Source: Clostridiales bacterium UBA6981
GTDB taxonomy: Bacteria > Bacillota > Clostridia > Oscillospirales > Oscillospiraceae
Assembly: GCA_002450075.1 (NCBI GenBank)
Contig: DJYJ01000038.1
Coordinates: 1-31,302, forward strand
Direction: 5' to 3'
Length of the DNA stretch: 31,302 nt
Shown here: positions 22,242-31,301 of the stretch, piece by piece
Numbering within the stretch: position 1 is the first letter of the stretch
Layout: each line of letters begins with the position of its first letter
Notes under the pieces: model-generated
The model's input: only the letters and a program-made list of their open reading frames with translations
Told to the model about the DNA's origin: nothing
The model's database searches: none
Made by a program: the position numbers and the translations under genes

Positions 22242-22895
22242 TTACTGCTGGTAATGGTGCGCGTCCTGCAGTACCATCTCCTTGACCTTCAGCAGACGGA
22301 CCTTCGTGGCGTTCTCGTTCTCCTCCAGCTTCATGGAGATGTACTTGATGTTCCCCTCAAGCTCCGGGATCATGACATACTCCAGCGCGTTGACGCGGCG
22401 GCGGGTCTTCTCGATCTCCTCGGCGAGGAGCTGCATGGTCTTTTCGACCTGCGCCAGCTCCAGCATATCCTCAAACACACGCGCGAGCTTGTCGAGCGCG
22501 TCGTCCAGCTCGCCCGAGGTCTGGGCAAAGCCGTAGGGGTAGATCTCCGAGGGGTCGTTGTTCTTCGTCGTGAAGTGGTAGAGCGGCACGTTGACGCTCA
22601 TGATGTTTTTAAAGTCCATCCCCAGCTCCACGCTCTGGCGCGGATAGAGCAGCGCCTGCTCGAGCAGCTCGGGCGACATGATCGAGCTTGCCACCTGCAT
22701 CGCGGCAAAGGCCTGGGTCAGCCCCTCCTCCACGCGGATACGCAGCGCCTTGTTCTGCTTTACAACGTCCATGAACTGGCGCATCAGCTCGTCGCGCTTG
22801 TCCTTTAAGAGCTTATGGCCACGGCGGGCGGTCTTCAATCTGCCCTTGAGCTGATTGAGCACCATACGGGTCGGGGTTATGGTCGAACTTGCCAA
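22242..22895 (-). CDS. ntpD: V-type ATP synthase subunit D (central stalk)
   Basis: This 217-residue rotor subunit forms the long coiled coil inside the A3B3 ring. The N-terminal TPTRMVLNQLKGRLKTARRGHKLLKDKRDEL and the C-terminal helix ending in EKTRRRVNALEYVMIPEL are family signatures. The start is a TTG, supported by a near-perfect AGGAGGTGA six bases upstream. It is the last gene of the operon, as expected from the ntp order, and is followed by a terminator. No ntpH or ntpJ homolog follows. Confidence 0.95.
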   Translation of the reverse strand: MASSTITPTRMVLNQLKGRLKTARRGHKLLKDKRDELMRQFMDVVKQNKALRIRVEEGLTQAFAAMQVASSIMSPELLEQALLYPRQSVELGMDFKNIMSVNVPLYHFTTKNNDPSEIYPYGFAQTSGELDDALDKLARVFEDMLELAQVEKTMQLLAEEIEKTRRRVNALEYVMIPELEGNIKYISMKLEENENATKVRLLKVKEMVLQDAHHYQQ

Positions 22896-22934
22896 AAAAC
22901 TTCACCTCCTGATCGCATGTAACCAAAGACAGCC

Positions 22935-24308
22935 TCAGTCTTTCGGCATGTACTTTTCGATCATTTCGGGCTTGATGCGCTTCAGCTCACGCCGCGGCAG
23001 GATCTTTAAGAGCTCCCAGCCCAGATCCAGCGTCTCCTGGATCGTGCGGTTGGTCGTGTTGCCCTGGGAGACATAGCGGTGCTCAAACTCGTCGGCGAAC
23101 TTGGCGAAGAGCTTGTCGTCCTCGCTCAGCGCGGCCTCGCCGAGAATGGTCATCAGTTCCTTGGCGTCCTTGCCGCGGGAGTAGGCGGCGAAGAGCTGGT
23201 TCATCGTGCCGGCATGGTCCTCGCGGGTCTTGCCGACGCCGATGCCCTTGTCCTTCAGACGGCTCAGCGAGGGCAGCACGTCCACGGGCGGGACGATGCC
23301 CTTGCGGTGAAGGTCACGCGAGAGGATGATCTGCCCCTCGGTGATATAGCCGGTCAGGTCGGGGATCGGGTGGGTCTTGTCGTCCTCGGGCATCGTCAGG
23401 ATCGGGATCATTGTGATCGAGCCCTTCTTGCCCTGACGGCGGCCTGCACGCTCATACATCGTCGCAAGGTCGGTGTAGAGATAGCCGGGATAGCCGCGGC
23501 GGCCGGGGACTTCCTTCTTCGCGGCGGAGACCTCACGCAGCGCCTCGGCGTAGTTCGTGATGTCCGTCAGGATGACGAGCACCTGCATGTCCTTTTCAAA
23601 GGCCAGATACTCCGCGGCGGTCAGCGCCATACGCGGGGTCGCGATACGCTCGACGGCGGGGTCGTTGGCCAGGTTCGAGAACACGACCGTGCGGTCGATG
23701 GCGCCGGTGCGGCGGAAGTCGTTGATGAAGTATTCAGACTCCTCAAACGTGATGCCGATGGCGGCAAAGACGACGGCGAAGGTTTCGTTGTCGCCTAAGA
23801 CCCGGGCCTGGCGCGCGATCTGCGCGGCAAGCGCGGCGTGAGGCAGACCGGAGCCGGAGAAGATCGGCAGCTTCTGGCCGCGGACCAGGGTATTCAGACC
23901 GTCGATCGTGGAAACGCCGGTCTGGATGAATTCGGCCGGGTAAGCGCGGGCCGCCGGGTTCATCGGCAGACCGTTGATGTCCATATACGCGTCGGGCAGG
24001 ATCTCGGGACCGCCGTCGATGGGCATGCCCATGCCGTTGAAGACGCGGCCGAGCATATCCTCACTGACGGCGAGCTGCTGCGGATGGCCGAGGAAGCGGA
24101 CCTTCGTCTCGGCAAGGTTGATGCCCTGGGCACTTTCGAACAGCTGCACGACGGCGCGGCTGCCCTCCACCTCCAGCACCTTGCAGCGGCGGATCTGACC
24201 GTTGGGGAGCTCCAGCTCGCCCAGCTCGTCGTAAGTGACGCCCTCGACGCCGTCGACGATCATCAGCGGGCTTGCGATTTCCCGGATGGTTTTATATTCC
24301 TTGATCAT
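22935..24308 (-). CDS. ntpB: V-type ATP synthase subunit B (non-catalytic)
   Basis: This 457-residue nucleotide-binding-fold subunit alternates with subunit A in the catalytic head. The P-loop is degenerate (FSGSGLPHAALAAQI), as usual for B subunits. The arginine-finger region PSLSRLKDKGIGVGKTREDH is present. Its start overlaps the stop of subunit A by four bases (ATGA), which couples their synthesis. A 39-base gap separates it from subunit D. Confidence 0.97.
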   Translation of the reverse strand: MIKEYKTIREIASPLMIVDGVEGVTYDELGELELPNGQIRRCKVLEVEGSRAVVQLFESAQGINLAETKVRFLGHPQQLAVSEDMLGRVFNGMGMPIDGGPEILPDAYMDINGLPMNPAARAYPAEFIQTGVSTIDGLNTLVRGQKLPIFSGSGLPHAALAAQIARQARVLGDNETFAVVFAAIGITFEESEYFINDFRRTGAIDRTVVFSNLANDPAVERIATPRMALTAAEYLAFEKDMQVLVILTDITNYAEALREVSAAKKEVPGRRGYPGYLYTDLATMYERAGRRQGKKGSITMIPILTMPEDDKTHPIPDLTGYITEGQIILSRDLHRKGIVPPVDVLPSLSRLKDKGIGVGKTREDHAGTMNQLFAAYSRGKDAKELMTILGEAALSEDDKLFAKFADEFEHRYVSQGNTTNRTIQETLDLGWELLKILPRRELKRIKPEMIEKYMPKD

Positions 24309-26074
24309 GCGTCTTCACCTCCTGCGATCACCGCGTCGATCTCCATCTTCATCTCGGCGTCGATCGCGTCATAGATGCTCTCAAAGCCGTTGGGATCGGC
24401 CATTTTGGCGCGGCCGATCTTTTCGCGCGCGTCAATGACGAAGAGCGAGTTCAGATTGGCCTTCTTCTCCAGCGCCTCGCGGCAGAGCTCGTCATATCGC
24501 AGGATGATATCCAGCAGACGGAACTGCTTCTTATAGGACGAATAGGCGTCCTCGTCGACAAAGGCGTTCTGCTGGAGGAAGTCCTCGCGAATCATCTTTG
24601 CGGTCTCCATCGTCAGCCGGTCGCTCGGCGAAAGCGCGTCCTGACCGACCAGACGGACGATCTCCTGCAGCTCGCTTTCCTCCTGCAGGATGTGCATCGC
24701 GCGCTCGCGGTTCTTCATATAGCGCTCGCCGAAGCTCTCGGTGTACCAGGTCGAGAGCGTGTCGACATACAGCGAATAGCTCGTCAGCCAGTTGATGGCG
24801 GGGAAGTGACGGGCATAGGCCAGCGACGAATCCAGCGCCCAGAAGACCTTGACGATACGCATCGTGGCCTGGGAGACGGGCTCGGAAATATCGCCGCCCG
24901 GAGGTGAAACGGCGCCGATCGCCGTGACGGAGCCGCGGCGGGGATCGCTGCCGAGACACTCGACCACGCCCGCGCGCTCATAGAACTGGGCCAGACGGGA
25001 GGCGAGGTAGGCGGGGTAGCCCTCTTCGCCGGGCATCTCTTCAAGACGGCCGGACATCTCACGCAGCGCCTCGGCCCAGCGGGAGGTGGAGTCGGCCAGA
25101 ACGGCGACGTCATAGCCCATGTCGCGGAAATACTCCGCGATCGTAATGCCGGTGTAGATCGAGGCCTCGCGCGCCGCGACGGGCATGTCGGAGGTGTTCG
25201 CGATCAGGACCGTTCTCTTCATCAGCGGCTCGCCGTTGCGCGGGTCCTTCAGCTCGGGGAACTCCATGAGAACGTCGGTCATCTCGTTGCCGCGCTCGCC
25301 GCAGCCGATGTAGATGACGATGTCGACGTCAGACCACTTTGCCAGCTGGTGCTGCACGACGGTCTTGCCGGAGCCGAACGGGCCGGGGACGGCGGCCGTG
25401 CCGCCCTTGGCGATGGGGAAGAGCGTGTCGATGATGCGCTGCCCGCTGTTCATCGGACGGCTGGGGACATACTTGCGCTCATACGGGCGCGCAATACGCA
25501 CCGGCCAGCGCTGCATCATCGTCAGCTCGTGATCCTTGCCCTTTTCGTCGCGCAGGACGGCGACGACGTCGGTCACGGTGTGCTCGCCGCTCTCGATCGA
25601 GACGAGCTCGCCCGCAAGGCCGTAGGGGACCATGATCTTGTGCAGGATGGCCGAGGTCTCCTGCACGGTGCCGAGCACGTCGCCGGCCTTCAGCTTATCG
25701 CCGACCTTGGCGACGGGGACAAAGTCCCATTTCTTTTCACGATTCAGCGCCGGCACATCGATGCCGCGGCTGATGCTGTCGCCGGAAATGCTGCGCATCT
25801 CGGGCAGCGGGCGCTGGATGCCGTCGTAGATGTTGTCCAGCATGCCGGGCCCGAGCTCGACGGACATCGGCATCCCGGTCGTGATGACTTCGGCGCCGGG
25901 CCCGAGACCGGAGGTCTCTTCATAGACCTGGATCGAGGCCCTGTCGCCGGTCATGTTCAAAATCTCGCCGATGAGGTGCTGAGAGCCGACGCGCACAACG
26001 TCGCTGACGTTGGCGTCCGCCAGACCCTCGGCCACCACAAGCGGGCCGGAGACCTTTGTAATAGTTCCGCTCAT
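24305..26074 (-). CDS. ntpA: V-type ATP synthase subunit A (catalytic)
   Basis: This 589-residue subunit hydrolyses or makes ATP. The Walker A motif GPFGSGKT is at 231-238, the catalytic glutamate lies in the GCGERGNE motif that follows, and the A-type non-homologous insertion (about 100-190) is present. The ATG at 26074 is chosen over one two codons earlier because AAGGAAGG sits seven bases upstream of it. It is encoded between subunits F and B as in Enterococcus. Confidence 0.97.
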   Translation of the reverse strand: MSGTITKVSGPLVVAEGLADANVSDVVRVGSQHLIGEILNMTGDRASIQVYEETSGLGPGAEVITTGMPMSVELGPGMLDNIYDGIQRPLPEMRSISGDSISRGIDVPALNREKKWDFVPVAKVGDKLKAGDVLGTVQETSAILHKIMVPYGLAGELVSIESGEHTVTDVVAVLRDEKGKDHELTMMQRWPVRIARPYERKYVPSRPMNSGQRIIDTLFPIAKGGTAAVPGPFGSGKTVVQHQLAKWSDVDIVIYIGCGERGNEMTDVLMEFPELKDPRNGEPLMKRTVLIANTSDMPVAAREASIYTGITIAEYFRDMGYDVAVLADSTSRWAEALREMSGRLEEMPGEEGYPAYLASRLAQFYERAGVVECLGSDPRRGSVTAIGAVSPPGGDISEPVSQATMRIVKVFWALDSSLAYARHFPAINWLTSYSLYVDTLSTWYTESFGERYMKNRERAMHILQEESELQEIVRLVGQDALSPSDRLTMETAKMIREDFLQQNAFVDEDAYSSYKKQFRLLDIILRYDELCREALEKKANLNSLFVIDAREKIGRAKMADPNGFESIYDAIDAEMKMEIDAVIAGGEDA

Positions 26075-26124
26075 AAGCATTCCTTCCTTTGCTCAATTTC
26101 AAAAAGGGGAATTGTGTTTTTTCT

Positions 26125-26445
26125 TTAATCGCCGAGGATGTTCGTGCCGACGGCGCGCTCCACGGCGGCCCTCAGCGCGCTCTGGCCCAGCCCGAGACTG
26201 CCCTCCCGTCCGGGGATCAGGATGATCGCCGGGGTGGGGCTGTCCTTATAGCGGGCGATCTCGTGCTCGAGCGCAGAGGCAAGATTTTCTTCGATATAGA
26301 TGATGGCGTAGTCATCGCTCTCACGCGTCAGCTTCCGCAGCGCGGCGAGCGCTTCCTGCTCGCTTTCCACGGCAACGGCCTCCAGCCCGAGAGCTTTGAA
26401 GCCCATGACGGTCTCCCGACCGCCGATGACAGCAATTTTAAGCAT
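26125..26445 (-). CDS. ntpG: V-type ATP synthase subunit F
   Basis: This 106-residue central-stalk subunit couples rotation to the head. The start MLKIAVIGGRETVMGFKALG and the distal IILIPGREGSLG are typical of the family. The ATG at 26445 overlaps the end of subunit C by eight bases. An earlier in-frame start lies inside the subunit C gene and would add a non-family N-terminus. The Enterococcus name for this subunit is NtpG. Confidence 0.93.
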   Translation of the reverse strand: MLKIAVIGGRETVMGFKALGLEAVAVESEQEALAALRKLTRESDDYAIIYIEENLASALEHEIARYKDSPTPAIILIPGREGSLGLGQSALRAAVERAVGTNILGD

Positions 26446-27424
26446 ACAGATCACGCAGCCTTTCTCGGATCGTGTCGGCATCGACACCGGCAAGCGAGCC
26501 GGTCAGGATCATCCGCGCCGCGGTGATCTCGTTCTCCGCCGCGGCGAGGTACGCCACAACGACCTCGGGGCCGTAGGAGAGCAGCTTCGCGCCGCGGATA
26601 TAGTCGTTGACGGCGTTGTCGCACGCGCGCTCAAAGACCGTCATCGACCCGCCGGACATGGCCTCGCCGCCCGCGGCGGCCGCCTTTTCCAGCGGCGTGT
26701 GCGCAAAGACGGCGATGAGCGCGTCGGCGTCTGCGCCGCTCAAGCGGTCGACGTCCGTCGCTCCGCGAATCAGCACGTCGGAGAGAAAGTCCGCGCTCTT
26801 GTGCATGCGCGCGGTGCGCACGACGCTTTTGAGATTTGCCGCGTCGATCAGCAGACGCACATAGCCGGAGATGAATGTGTTGTCAAGCCCGTCCGCGATC
26901 GCCTTCATCTCGGCAAAGCAGGCCTTGTCCAGATCAAAGTCGGCCAGCTGCGGGTTGGCCGTACGGGCGAGCGTGCTGCCCGCCTCGACCATCGCCGCGC
27001 CCAGCACCTTCGGCAGCTCGCTCATGCGCTCCTCGTCCCAGGCGCTCTTGAGCTTTTCGGGCGCAACGCGTCCGGAGACGCTCATCAGACGCAGCGGGTC
27101 GGTGCCCACGGCTTCGGCTTTCAGAACGGTTTTGGCGTTGTGATAATCGTATTTCAGACGGAACAGCTCGACCAGCGCCTTGTCGGGGACAAGGTTCTCG
27201 ATCTCCCGGAACAGCGCGGCACGGCGCGCGGAGAGCGCGGCGTCGACGCCGGCGGCATTCAGAGAGCCCATGTCCTCATAGCCGCAGTCGCCAAGCAGCT
27301 TGGCGCAATCGGCGAAGGTCTGCGCCTCGAGCATGCGCGCGGCACGCTCGGCGGTGAGCATCTTTCCTTCTCTCGCGCGCAGCATGGCGGAGAGGCAGAG
27401 ATACGCTTCTTTGTTCATTGACAA
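26438..27424 (-). CDS. ntpC: V-type ATP synthase subunit C (V0d-like)
   Basis: This 328-residue subunit links the central stalk to the membrane rotor. It is an all-helical AC39/d-type protein; the only obvious family features are its length, its position between E and F, and segments such as VELFRLKYDYHNAKTVLKA and ISGYVRLLIDAANLKSVVR. The start may be the TTG at 27424, seven bases after an AAGGGGG ribosome site, or the ATG at 27418, which is 13 bases away. The spacing favours the TTG. Confidence 0.92.
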   Translation of the reverse strand: MSMNKEAYLCLSAMLRAREGKMLTAERAARMLEAQTFADCAKLLGDCGYEDMGSLNAAGVDAALSARRAALFREIENLVPDKALVELFRLKYDYHNAKTVLKAEAVGTDPLRLMSVSGRVAPEKLKSAWDEERMSELPKVLGAAMVEAGSTLARTANPQLADFDLDKACFAEMKAIADGLDNTFISGYVRLLIDAANLKSVVRTARMHKSADFLSDVLIRGATDVDRLSGADADALIAVFAHTPLEKAAAAGGEAMSGGSMTVFERACDNAVNDYIRGAKLLSYGPEVVVAYLAAAENEITAARMILTGSLAGVDADTIRERLRDLYA

Positions 27425-27442
27425 TGGTATTCCCCCTTAGGG

Positions 27443-28033
27443 TCAGTCAAACAGCACGCCGGCGATCGCGGAGGACATTTCGCCGCGGCACAGCTCGACG
27501 AGCAGAGCGATCGTGCAGTTGACCTCGATATTGCCGCGCCGGAGGATCAGCCCGCCCTCGAAATCGCCGACGGACGGGGAGAGCGTGAGCCGTCCCTTTT
27601 CGCCGAGCTTTTCGTTGGCGGCCTTGACGACGGCCTCGCCCACGCGCTCGCGGTCGACGGCGTTGAGCACGATCTCCTCCTCGCCGGTGACGGCGGAGGA
27701 GGCCGCGAGCTTTGCCAGCAGCGCGACATAGTCCTCGTCGCCCAGAGCGAGCAGCTTCTTCTCGGCCAGCGCAAAGCTCTTCGCGATCATCTCCTGCTTG
27801 AGCGAAAGCAGCTCCTTTTTCGCCTCCATGCGGCCGAGGCGCGCGGCGCTGTCGCCCTCGTCGGCACAGGTCTTGACACCGGCGCGGATAGCCTCGCCAT
27901 AGGCGTCGGCCGCCTTTTGCGCCCAGTCCGCGCGGATCGCGCCGCACGTCTCCTGCGCCTTGGCCAGGATCGCGTCACACTGGGCCTGGGCGTCGGCCTG
28001 GATGTGTGCGATGATTTTTTCAGTGCCTTTCAT
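27443..28033 (-). CDS. ntpE: V-type ATP synthase subunit E (peripheral stalk)
   Basis: This 196-residue subunit pairs with the G/H-like subunit to form the outer stalk. The first 100 residues are Ala/Lys/Glu-rich and predicted to be coiled coil. The C-terminal globular part contains the family stretch GDFEGGLILRRGNIEVNCTI. It starts 27 bases after subunit K with an AAGGTAA ribosome site and precedes subunit C by 18 bases. Confidence 0.93.
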   Translation of the reverse strand: MKGTEKIIAHIQADAQAQCDAILAKAQETCGAIRADWAQKAADAYGEAIRAGVKTCADEGDSAARLGRMEAKKELLSLKQEMIAKSFALAEKKLLALGDEDYVALLAKLAASSAVTGEEEIVLNAVDRERVGEAVVKAANEKLGEKGRLTLSPSVGDFEGGLILRRGNIEVNCTIALLVELCRGEMSSAIAGVLFD

Positions 28034-28060
28034 ATCGTTACCTTACCCTTTCAGGTCGGA

Positions 28061-28540
28061 TCAGATGGCGATGGCATTGAGCATCAGGAAGGAGGCCAGC
28101 AGGCAGAGAATGGCGTAGAACTCGACGACGATGCACATGATCATGCCCTTGGACCAGTCGTCGGGCTTCTTGGCGAGAATGTTGATGGACGCGGCCGCGA
28201 CCTTGCCCTGCGCGATCGCGGAGAGCAGACCGCCGATCGCGATGGGCAGACAGGCGGAAACGACCTGCAGACCCTGCGCGACACTAAGCGTCGCGATGCT
28301 GCCGCTGACCTTGAGGTAAGCGAGGAAGAAGATAACAAAGCCGTACAGACCCTGGGTACCGGGGATGACCTGCAGGATCATGACCTTACCGGACTTGCTG
28401 GGGTCCTCGGAAACGAGGCCGGCGCCCGCTTCACCGGTGATGCCGGTGCCCTTGGCCGAGCCGACACAGGCGAGTGCCGCCGCGATCGCAGCGCCCAGCA
28501 GAGCCAGCGCGCCGCCGCCGATGGTGTTTAAGAATTCCAT
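28061..28540 (-). CDS. ntpK: V-type ATP synthase subunit K (proteolipid), Na+-site type
   Basis: This 159-residue rotor-ring protein has four membrane helices formed by a duplicated hairpin. The residues that coordinate Na+ in Enterococcus hirae NtpK are conserved: T62, Q63 and Y66 in PGTQGLYG, Q111 in AQGKVAAAS, and E140 in the last helix (VVEFYAILC). The first hairpin lacks an acidic residue at the equivalent place, as in that protein. This predicts Na+ rather than H+ transport. AGGAGG precedes the ATG. A MITE separates it from subunit I. Confidence 0.95.
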   Translation of the reverse strand: MEFLNTIGGGALALLGAAIAAALACVGSAKGTGITGEAGAGLVSEDPSKSGKVMILQVIPGTQGLYGFVIFFLAYLKVSGSIATLSVAQGLQVVSACLPIAIGGLLSAIAQGKVAAASINILAKKPDDWSKGMIMCIVVEFYAILCLLASFLMLNAIAI

Positions 28541-28591
28541 TTTGTTTTCCTCCTGAATGAATTAGGTTTGTATGATGAACTTTATTTGCTT

Positions 28592-28865
28592 TAAGGTAAG
28601 CAGAATAATCCGGACCACGGTTTTCCCGGGCCGGAATCCGCCCATCCTTCGTTAAAATACTCGGTAATACGGAAGTATTCCCTGCGTTTTTGCCTCGGCT
28701 GGACGAATTCCAGCTCCGGGAAAACTCTTTGACCAAAACGGATGAGATTTCGGATGATTTTGAGTGCGGAGGACGCAGGCTTGCTTTTCGCAAGTCAAGG
28801 ACGACAAGTTCAAAAGCGCCGAAAGATCGCCGTTTTGGCGGGTTCGGATTATTCCGCTTACCTTA
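28592..28865 (-). mobile_element. MITE-like element, copy 2, inside the ATPase operon (274 bp)
   Basis: It has the same length as copy 1 (796-1069) and is about 92% identical in inverted orientation. Terminal repeats are at 28592-28616 and 28841-28865 and differ at two positions. The right-hand TA (28864-28865) forms the first two bases of the subunit I stop codon on the minus strand, and the element's own A completes TAA. Removing the element would leave TAA in place and a normal gap of about 50 bases before ntpK. Relative to transcription it is in the same orientation as copy 1. Confidence 0.8.
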
Positions 28866-30845
28866 CTCTTTTGTGCGGACGAATTCGCCGCCGAACTTCA
28901 GCGGACGGAAGGGCTTGCCGCCGTCCGAATAGAACTTGCCGAAGAACTCCAGACACTGCAGACGCAGATCGTGCACGTAGCAGCCCAGCAGGTTCAGCGC
29001 GAAGTTCATCGCGTGGCCGAGCACGAAGATGATCACAAAGGCGAGCATCGTAAACACGTTCACGCCGCTTGCCTGGGCGGGCATGATGGCCACGGTGTTG
29101 AACACCTTGCCGACGACGCCGCCGGCGAGCATCAGCGCCATGATACGCGAATAGCTCAGCACGTCGCCGAACCAGCCCGTCGCGGTGTTGTAGATCGCGC
29201 CGAAGGCGGCCGTGACCTTGCCGAAGCCCTTCGCGTTGCGTCCCGCGCCGAAGAGCAGCATGACAACGCCGATCACGAGTACCGCGAGCGCGGCATAGTG
29301 CAGCACGCCGCTGTGGACAAAGAACATGTCAAGGGCGAGCAGCACGCCGCCGAGCAGGATGACCCACAGCGAGCCCTCCTCCCAGATCGCGCCGGCCCTG
29401 TCGCCGCGCTTACACTTCTGCACGGCCGAGACGACCATACCGGTGTTTAAGTGCAGCAGACCCAGCACCATCGAGCCGTAGAGCACGAGCTCGCTGTCGC
29501 TCTCGGGGCTGAAGAGATGCCACAGTCCCGGCCAGGTGCTCTTAGGATTGAACAGGTGGACGAGCTGATAGGGGATGTCGCTGAAAAAGCCGCCGGTCAA
29601 TACGCCCATCGCCGCCGTGGCGATGCCGCCGTAGAGCAGCAGCTGGCAGAAGGCCAGCGAGCCGCCGCGCGGCTTGAGCTTCTTCATCGCGACGAGCGCC
29701 GCCGCGATCATGATGATGCCGTAACCGATGTCCGCCATCATGAGGCCGTAGAACAAGATGAAGAACGGCGCCATCAGCGGGTTCGGATCCACCGTGCCGT
29801 AGGCGGGCAGGGAATACATATCGGTGACCATGTTCAGCGCGTTGGTAAGCTTGTTGTTTTTCAGACTGACGGGGACCTCGGGATAATCCGCTTCCGCGGG
29901 TTCCTCGCACTCCCAGGCGCAGTCAAAGCCGGAAAGCGTGCGGTCGAGCGCCTCTTCCTTCTCCGCCGGGACCCAGCCCTGCATGACGACGACGTCCTCG
30001 GTCGCGAGCGCCAGATCAGCCGCCTCCGACATCGCGAGCCTCGCTTCCAGTCGGTCGGCGGCGAGCTTTAACTCGTCGCGCCGCGCGGCCTTCTCGACGA
30101 TCGCAGCGCTCAGCGCTTCCTTCTCGCGTCCCAGCCTCGCCAGCGCGGCGTTGCAGCCGGCGGTGCACTGTTTCGCGGGGCCGCTCATCCCGGCAAAGGA
30201 CTGGGCAGTGAAGTCAAAGCTGCGCAGTGCCTCCTGGATCTCGGCGAGAGCGTCCTTCATGCAGACGATCATCACGTACGAGGCCTTTTTGTCGGCGCTG
30301 ACCTCAAAGAGCTCCGCCTCCTCGGTCACGCCGCCGATCGCCTCGCGCACCTTGTCAAGCGAGATCTTCACGGGGAGGGAGCCGAGCAGAACGCTGCTGC
30401 GCTCGGTGCCGTCGATGTCCAGCGGCATGTCGAGCGGCAGCCAGGGCACGAGCGATTCGATCACGGCCCGTTCGCGGCTCTCCTCGGCGCCGATCCGCTT
30501 GATGCGGTCGTCGTCGGAGATGATCTCGTCGGCCAGCGCGAGCGAGTCGAGCAGGCCGCTGCCGTCGAGCAGCGTCTCGTCCGACACCTCCGGCATCGCG
30601 GCGAGAAGCGGCTTCTTCTCCGGAACATAGCGCCCGAGGATCTCCACCGCGCGCTCAAGCGAGCTGCGCTGGGTCTTCAGCGCCATCGTCTCGCTGTCCT
30701 CGCGGTGCAGCGCCTCAAGCTCCTGTACCTCGCTCTCGAGCTCGGAGAACTGGACGCAGCCGAGCCGGATCAGCTCACGCAGCAGCGCGTCTTTCTGGGA
30801 GCGGGCGATCATCAACCGCAGCCTTTTCATTTTCAGAATGGCCAT
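28863..30845 (-). CDS. ntpI: V-type ATP synthase subunit I (stator membrane subunit)
   Basis: This 660-residue subunit, homologous to eukaryotic V-ATPase subunit a, forms the ion half-channels. The N-terminal half (about 1-330) is cytoplasmic with coiled-coil stretches, and the C-terminal half has about seven or eight hydrophobic helices starting near residue 355 (MAPFFILFYGLMMADIGYGI). The typical GWFGDVLSYSRIMALMLAG precedes the last helices. The start overlaps the stop of the preceding gene by one base (TAATG). Its TAA stop lies at the edge of a MITE insertion, but the reading frame appears intact. Confidence 0.96.
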   Translation of the reverse strand: MAILKMKRLRLMIARSQKDALLRELIRLGCVQFSELESEVQELEALHREDSETMALKTQRSSLERAVEILGRYVPEKKPLLAAMPEVSDETLLDGSGLLDSLALADEIISDDDRIKRIGAEESRERAVIESLVPWLPLDMPLDIDGTERSSVLLGSLPVKISLDKVREAIGGVTEEAELFEVSADKKASYVMIVCMKDALAEIQEALRSFDFTAQSFAGMSGPAKQCTAGCNAALARLGREKEALSAAIVEKAARRDELKLAADRLEARLAMSEAADLALATEDVVVMQGWVPAEKEEALDRTLSGFDCAWECEEPAEADYPEVPVSLKNNKLTNALNMVTDMYSLPAYGTVDPNPLMAPFFILFYGLMMADIGYGIIMIAAALVAMKKLKPRGGSLAFCQLLLYGGIATAAMGVLTGGFFSDIPYQLVHLFNPKSTWPGLWHLFSPESDSELVLYGSMVLGLLHLNTGMVVSAVQKCKRGDRAGAIWEEGSLWVILLGGVLLALDMFFVHSGVLHYAALAVLVIGVVMLLFGAGRNAKGFGKVTAAFGAIYNTATGWFGDVLSYSRIMALMLAGGVVGKVFNTVAIMPAQASGVNVFTMLAFVIIFVLGHAMNFALNLLGCYVHDLRLQCLEFFGKFYSDGGKPFRPLKFGGEFVRTKE

Positions 30846-31159
30846 TAGTTGTTCACGATCCTTTCCACGACCAAAGATGCGGCTCTGTCGAGCTTGGCCT
30901 CGGCTTTGGCAAGCAAAACGGCTTTCTTCGTCTCCAGCTCGTTTTCAAGCTTTTTCGCCTCGGCTTCTCCTTTTTCTCCGGATTTCACGCGCAGCGCCTT
31001 GAGCTCTTCCTCCGCCCTGGCGATCGCTGCCTCAACGGATGCTTTTCCCTCGCTCTCCGCCTCGGCGATCAGCGCTTTGGCCTTCTGCTCCGCCGCCGCA
31101 ACGGCGGCCTTGCCCTCGGCCTCGGCCTGGGCGATATTGTAAATTGCCTCGAATGACAT
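30845..31159 (-). CDS. ntpF: V-type ATP synthase subunit G/H-like (peripheral stalk)
   Basis: This 104-residue, Ala/Glu/Lys-rich and probably entirely coiled-coil protein is the first gene of the operon, where Enterococcus has ntpF (ahaH in archaea). It would pair with subunit E to form the peripheral stalk. The ATG at 31159 is seven bases after GGGAGG; a GTG two codons earlier overlaps the ribosome site region. Low-complexity sequence means the assignment relies mostly on position and size. Confidence 0.9.
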   Translation of the reverse strand: MSFEAIYNIAQAEAEGKAAVAAAEQKAKALIAEAESEGKASVEAAIARAEEELKALRVKSGEKGEAEAKKLENELETKKAVLLAKAEAKLDRAASLVVERIVNN

Positions 31160-31186
31160 CGGCACACCTCCCTTTTTCCACAGGAT

Positions 31187-31204
31187 CCTGCCGATTCCGA
31201 CAGG
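31187..31204 (-). promoter_or_regulatory. Hairpin in the ATPase operon leader
   Basis: CCTGCCG and CGACAGG can pair with one wobble around a four-base loop. It lies between the predicted transcript start and the ribosome site, with no T run. Confidence 0.4.
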
Positions 31205-31221
31205 TGCTTGACAACAAAAGT

Positions 31222-31250
31222 ATTTTACCGCAACGAAGCCTTTCTTTCAA
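31222..31250 (-). promoter_or_regulatory. Promoter of the V-type ATPase operon
   Basis: On the minus strand TTGAAA (31250-31245) and TAAAAT (31227-31222) are 17 bases apart. Transcription would start near 31215, giving a leader of about 56 bases. Confidence 0.75.
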
Positions 31251-31279
31251 GGAAAACCGGACAAATCCCTTGTCAAAAT

Positions 31280-31301
31280 TGTAGGGTTTACAATGATGTG
31301 T
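31280..31301. repeat. Right copy of the 22-bp terminal inverted repeat
   Basis: This is the exact reverse complement of positions 1-22. It lies 29 bases upstream of the -35 box of the ATPase promoter, in the same orientation relative to the promoter as the left copy. Confidence 0.85.

Noticed and set aside
28023..28050. TAAGGTAAC on the minus strand before ntpE as a MITE end
   Set aside because: Only eight bases match and it coincides with the ribosome binding site of ntpE.
796..28865. The two inverted MITE copies as borders of a composite transposon carrying everything between
   Set aside because: The interval consists of core genes, including murC, cca and the ATPase operon. The elements are diverged by about 8% and each fits an independent TA insertion.
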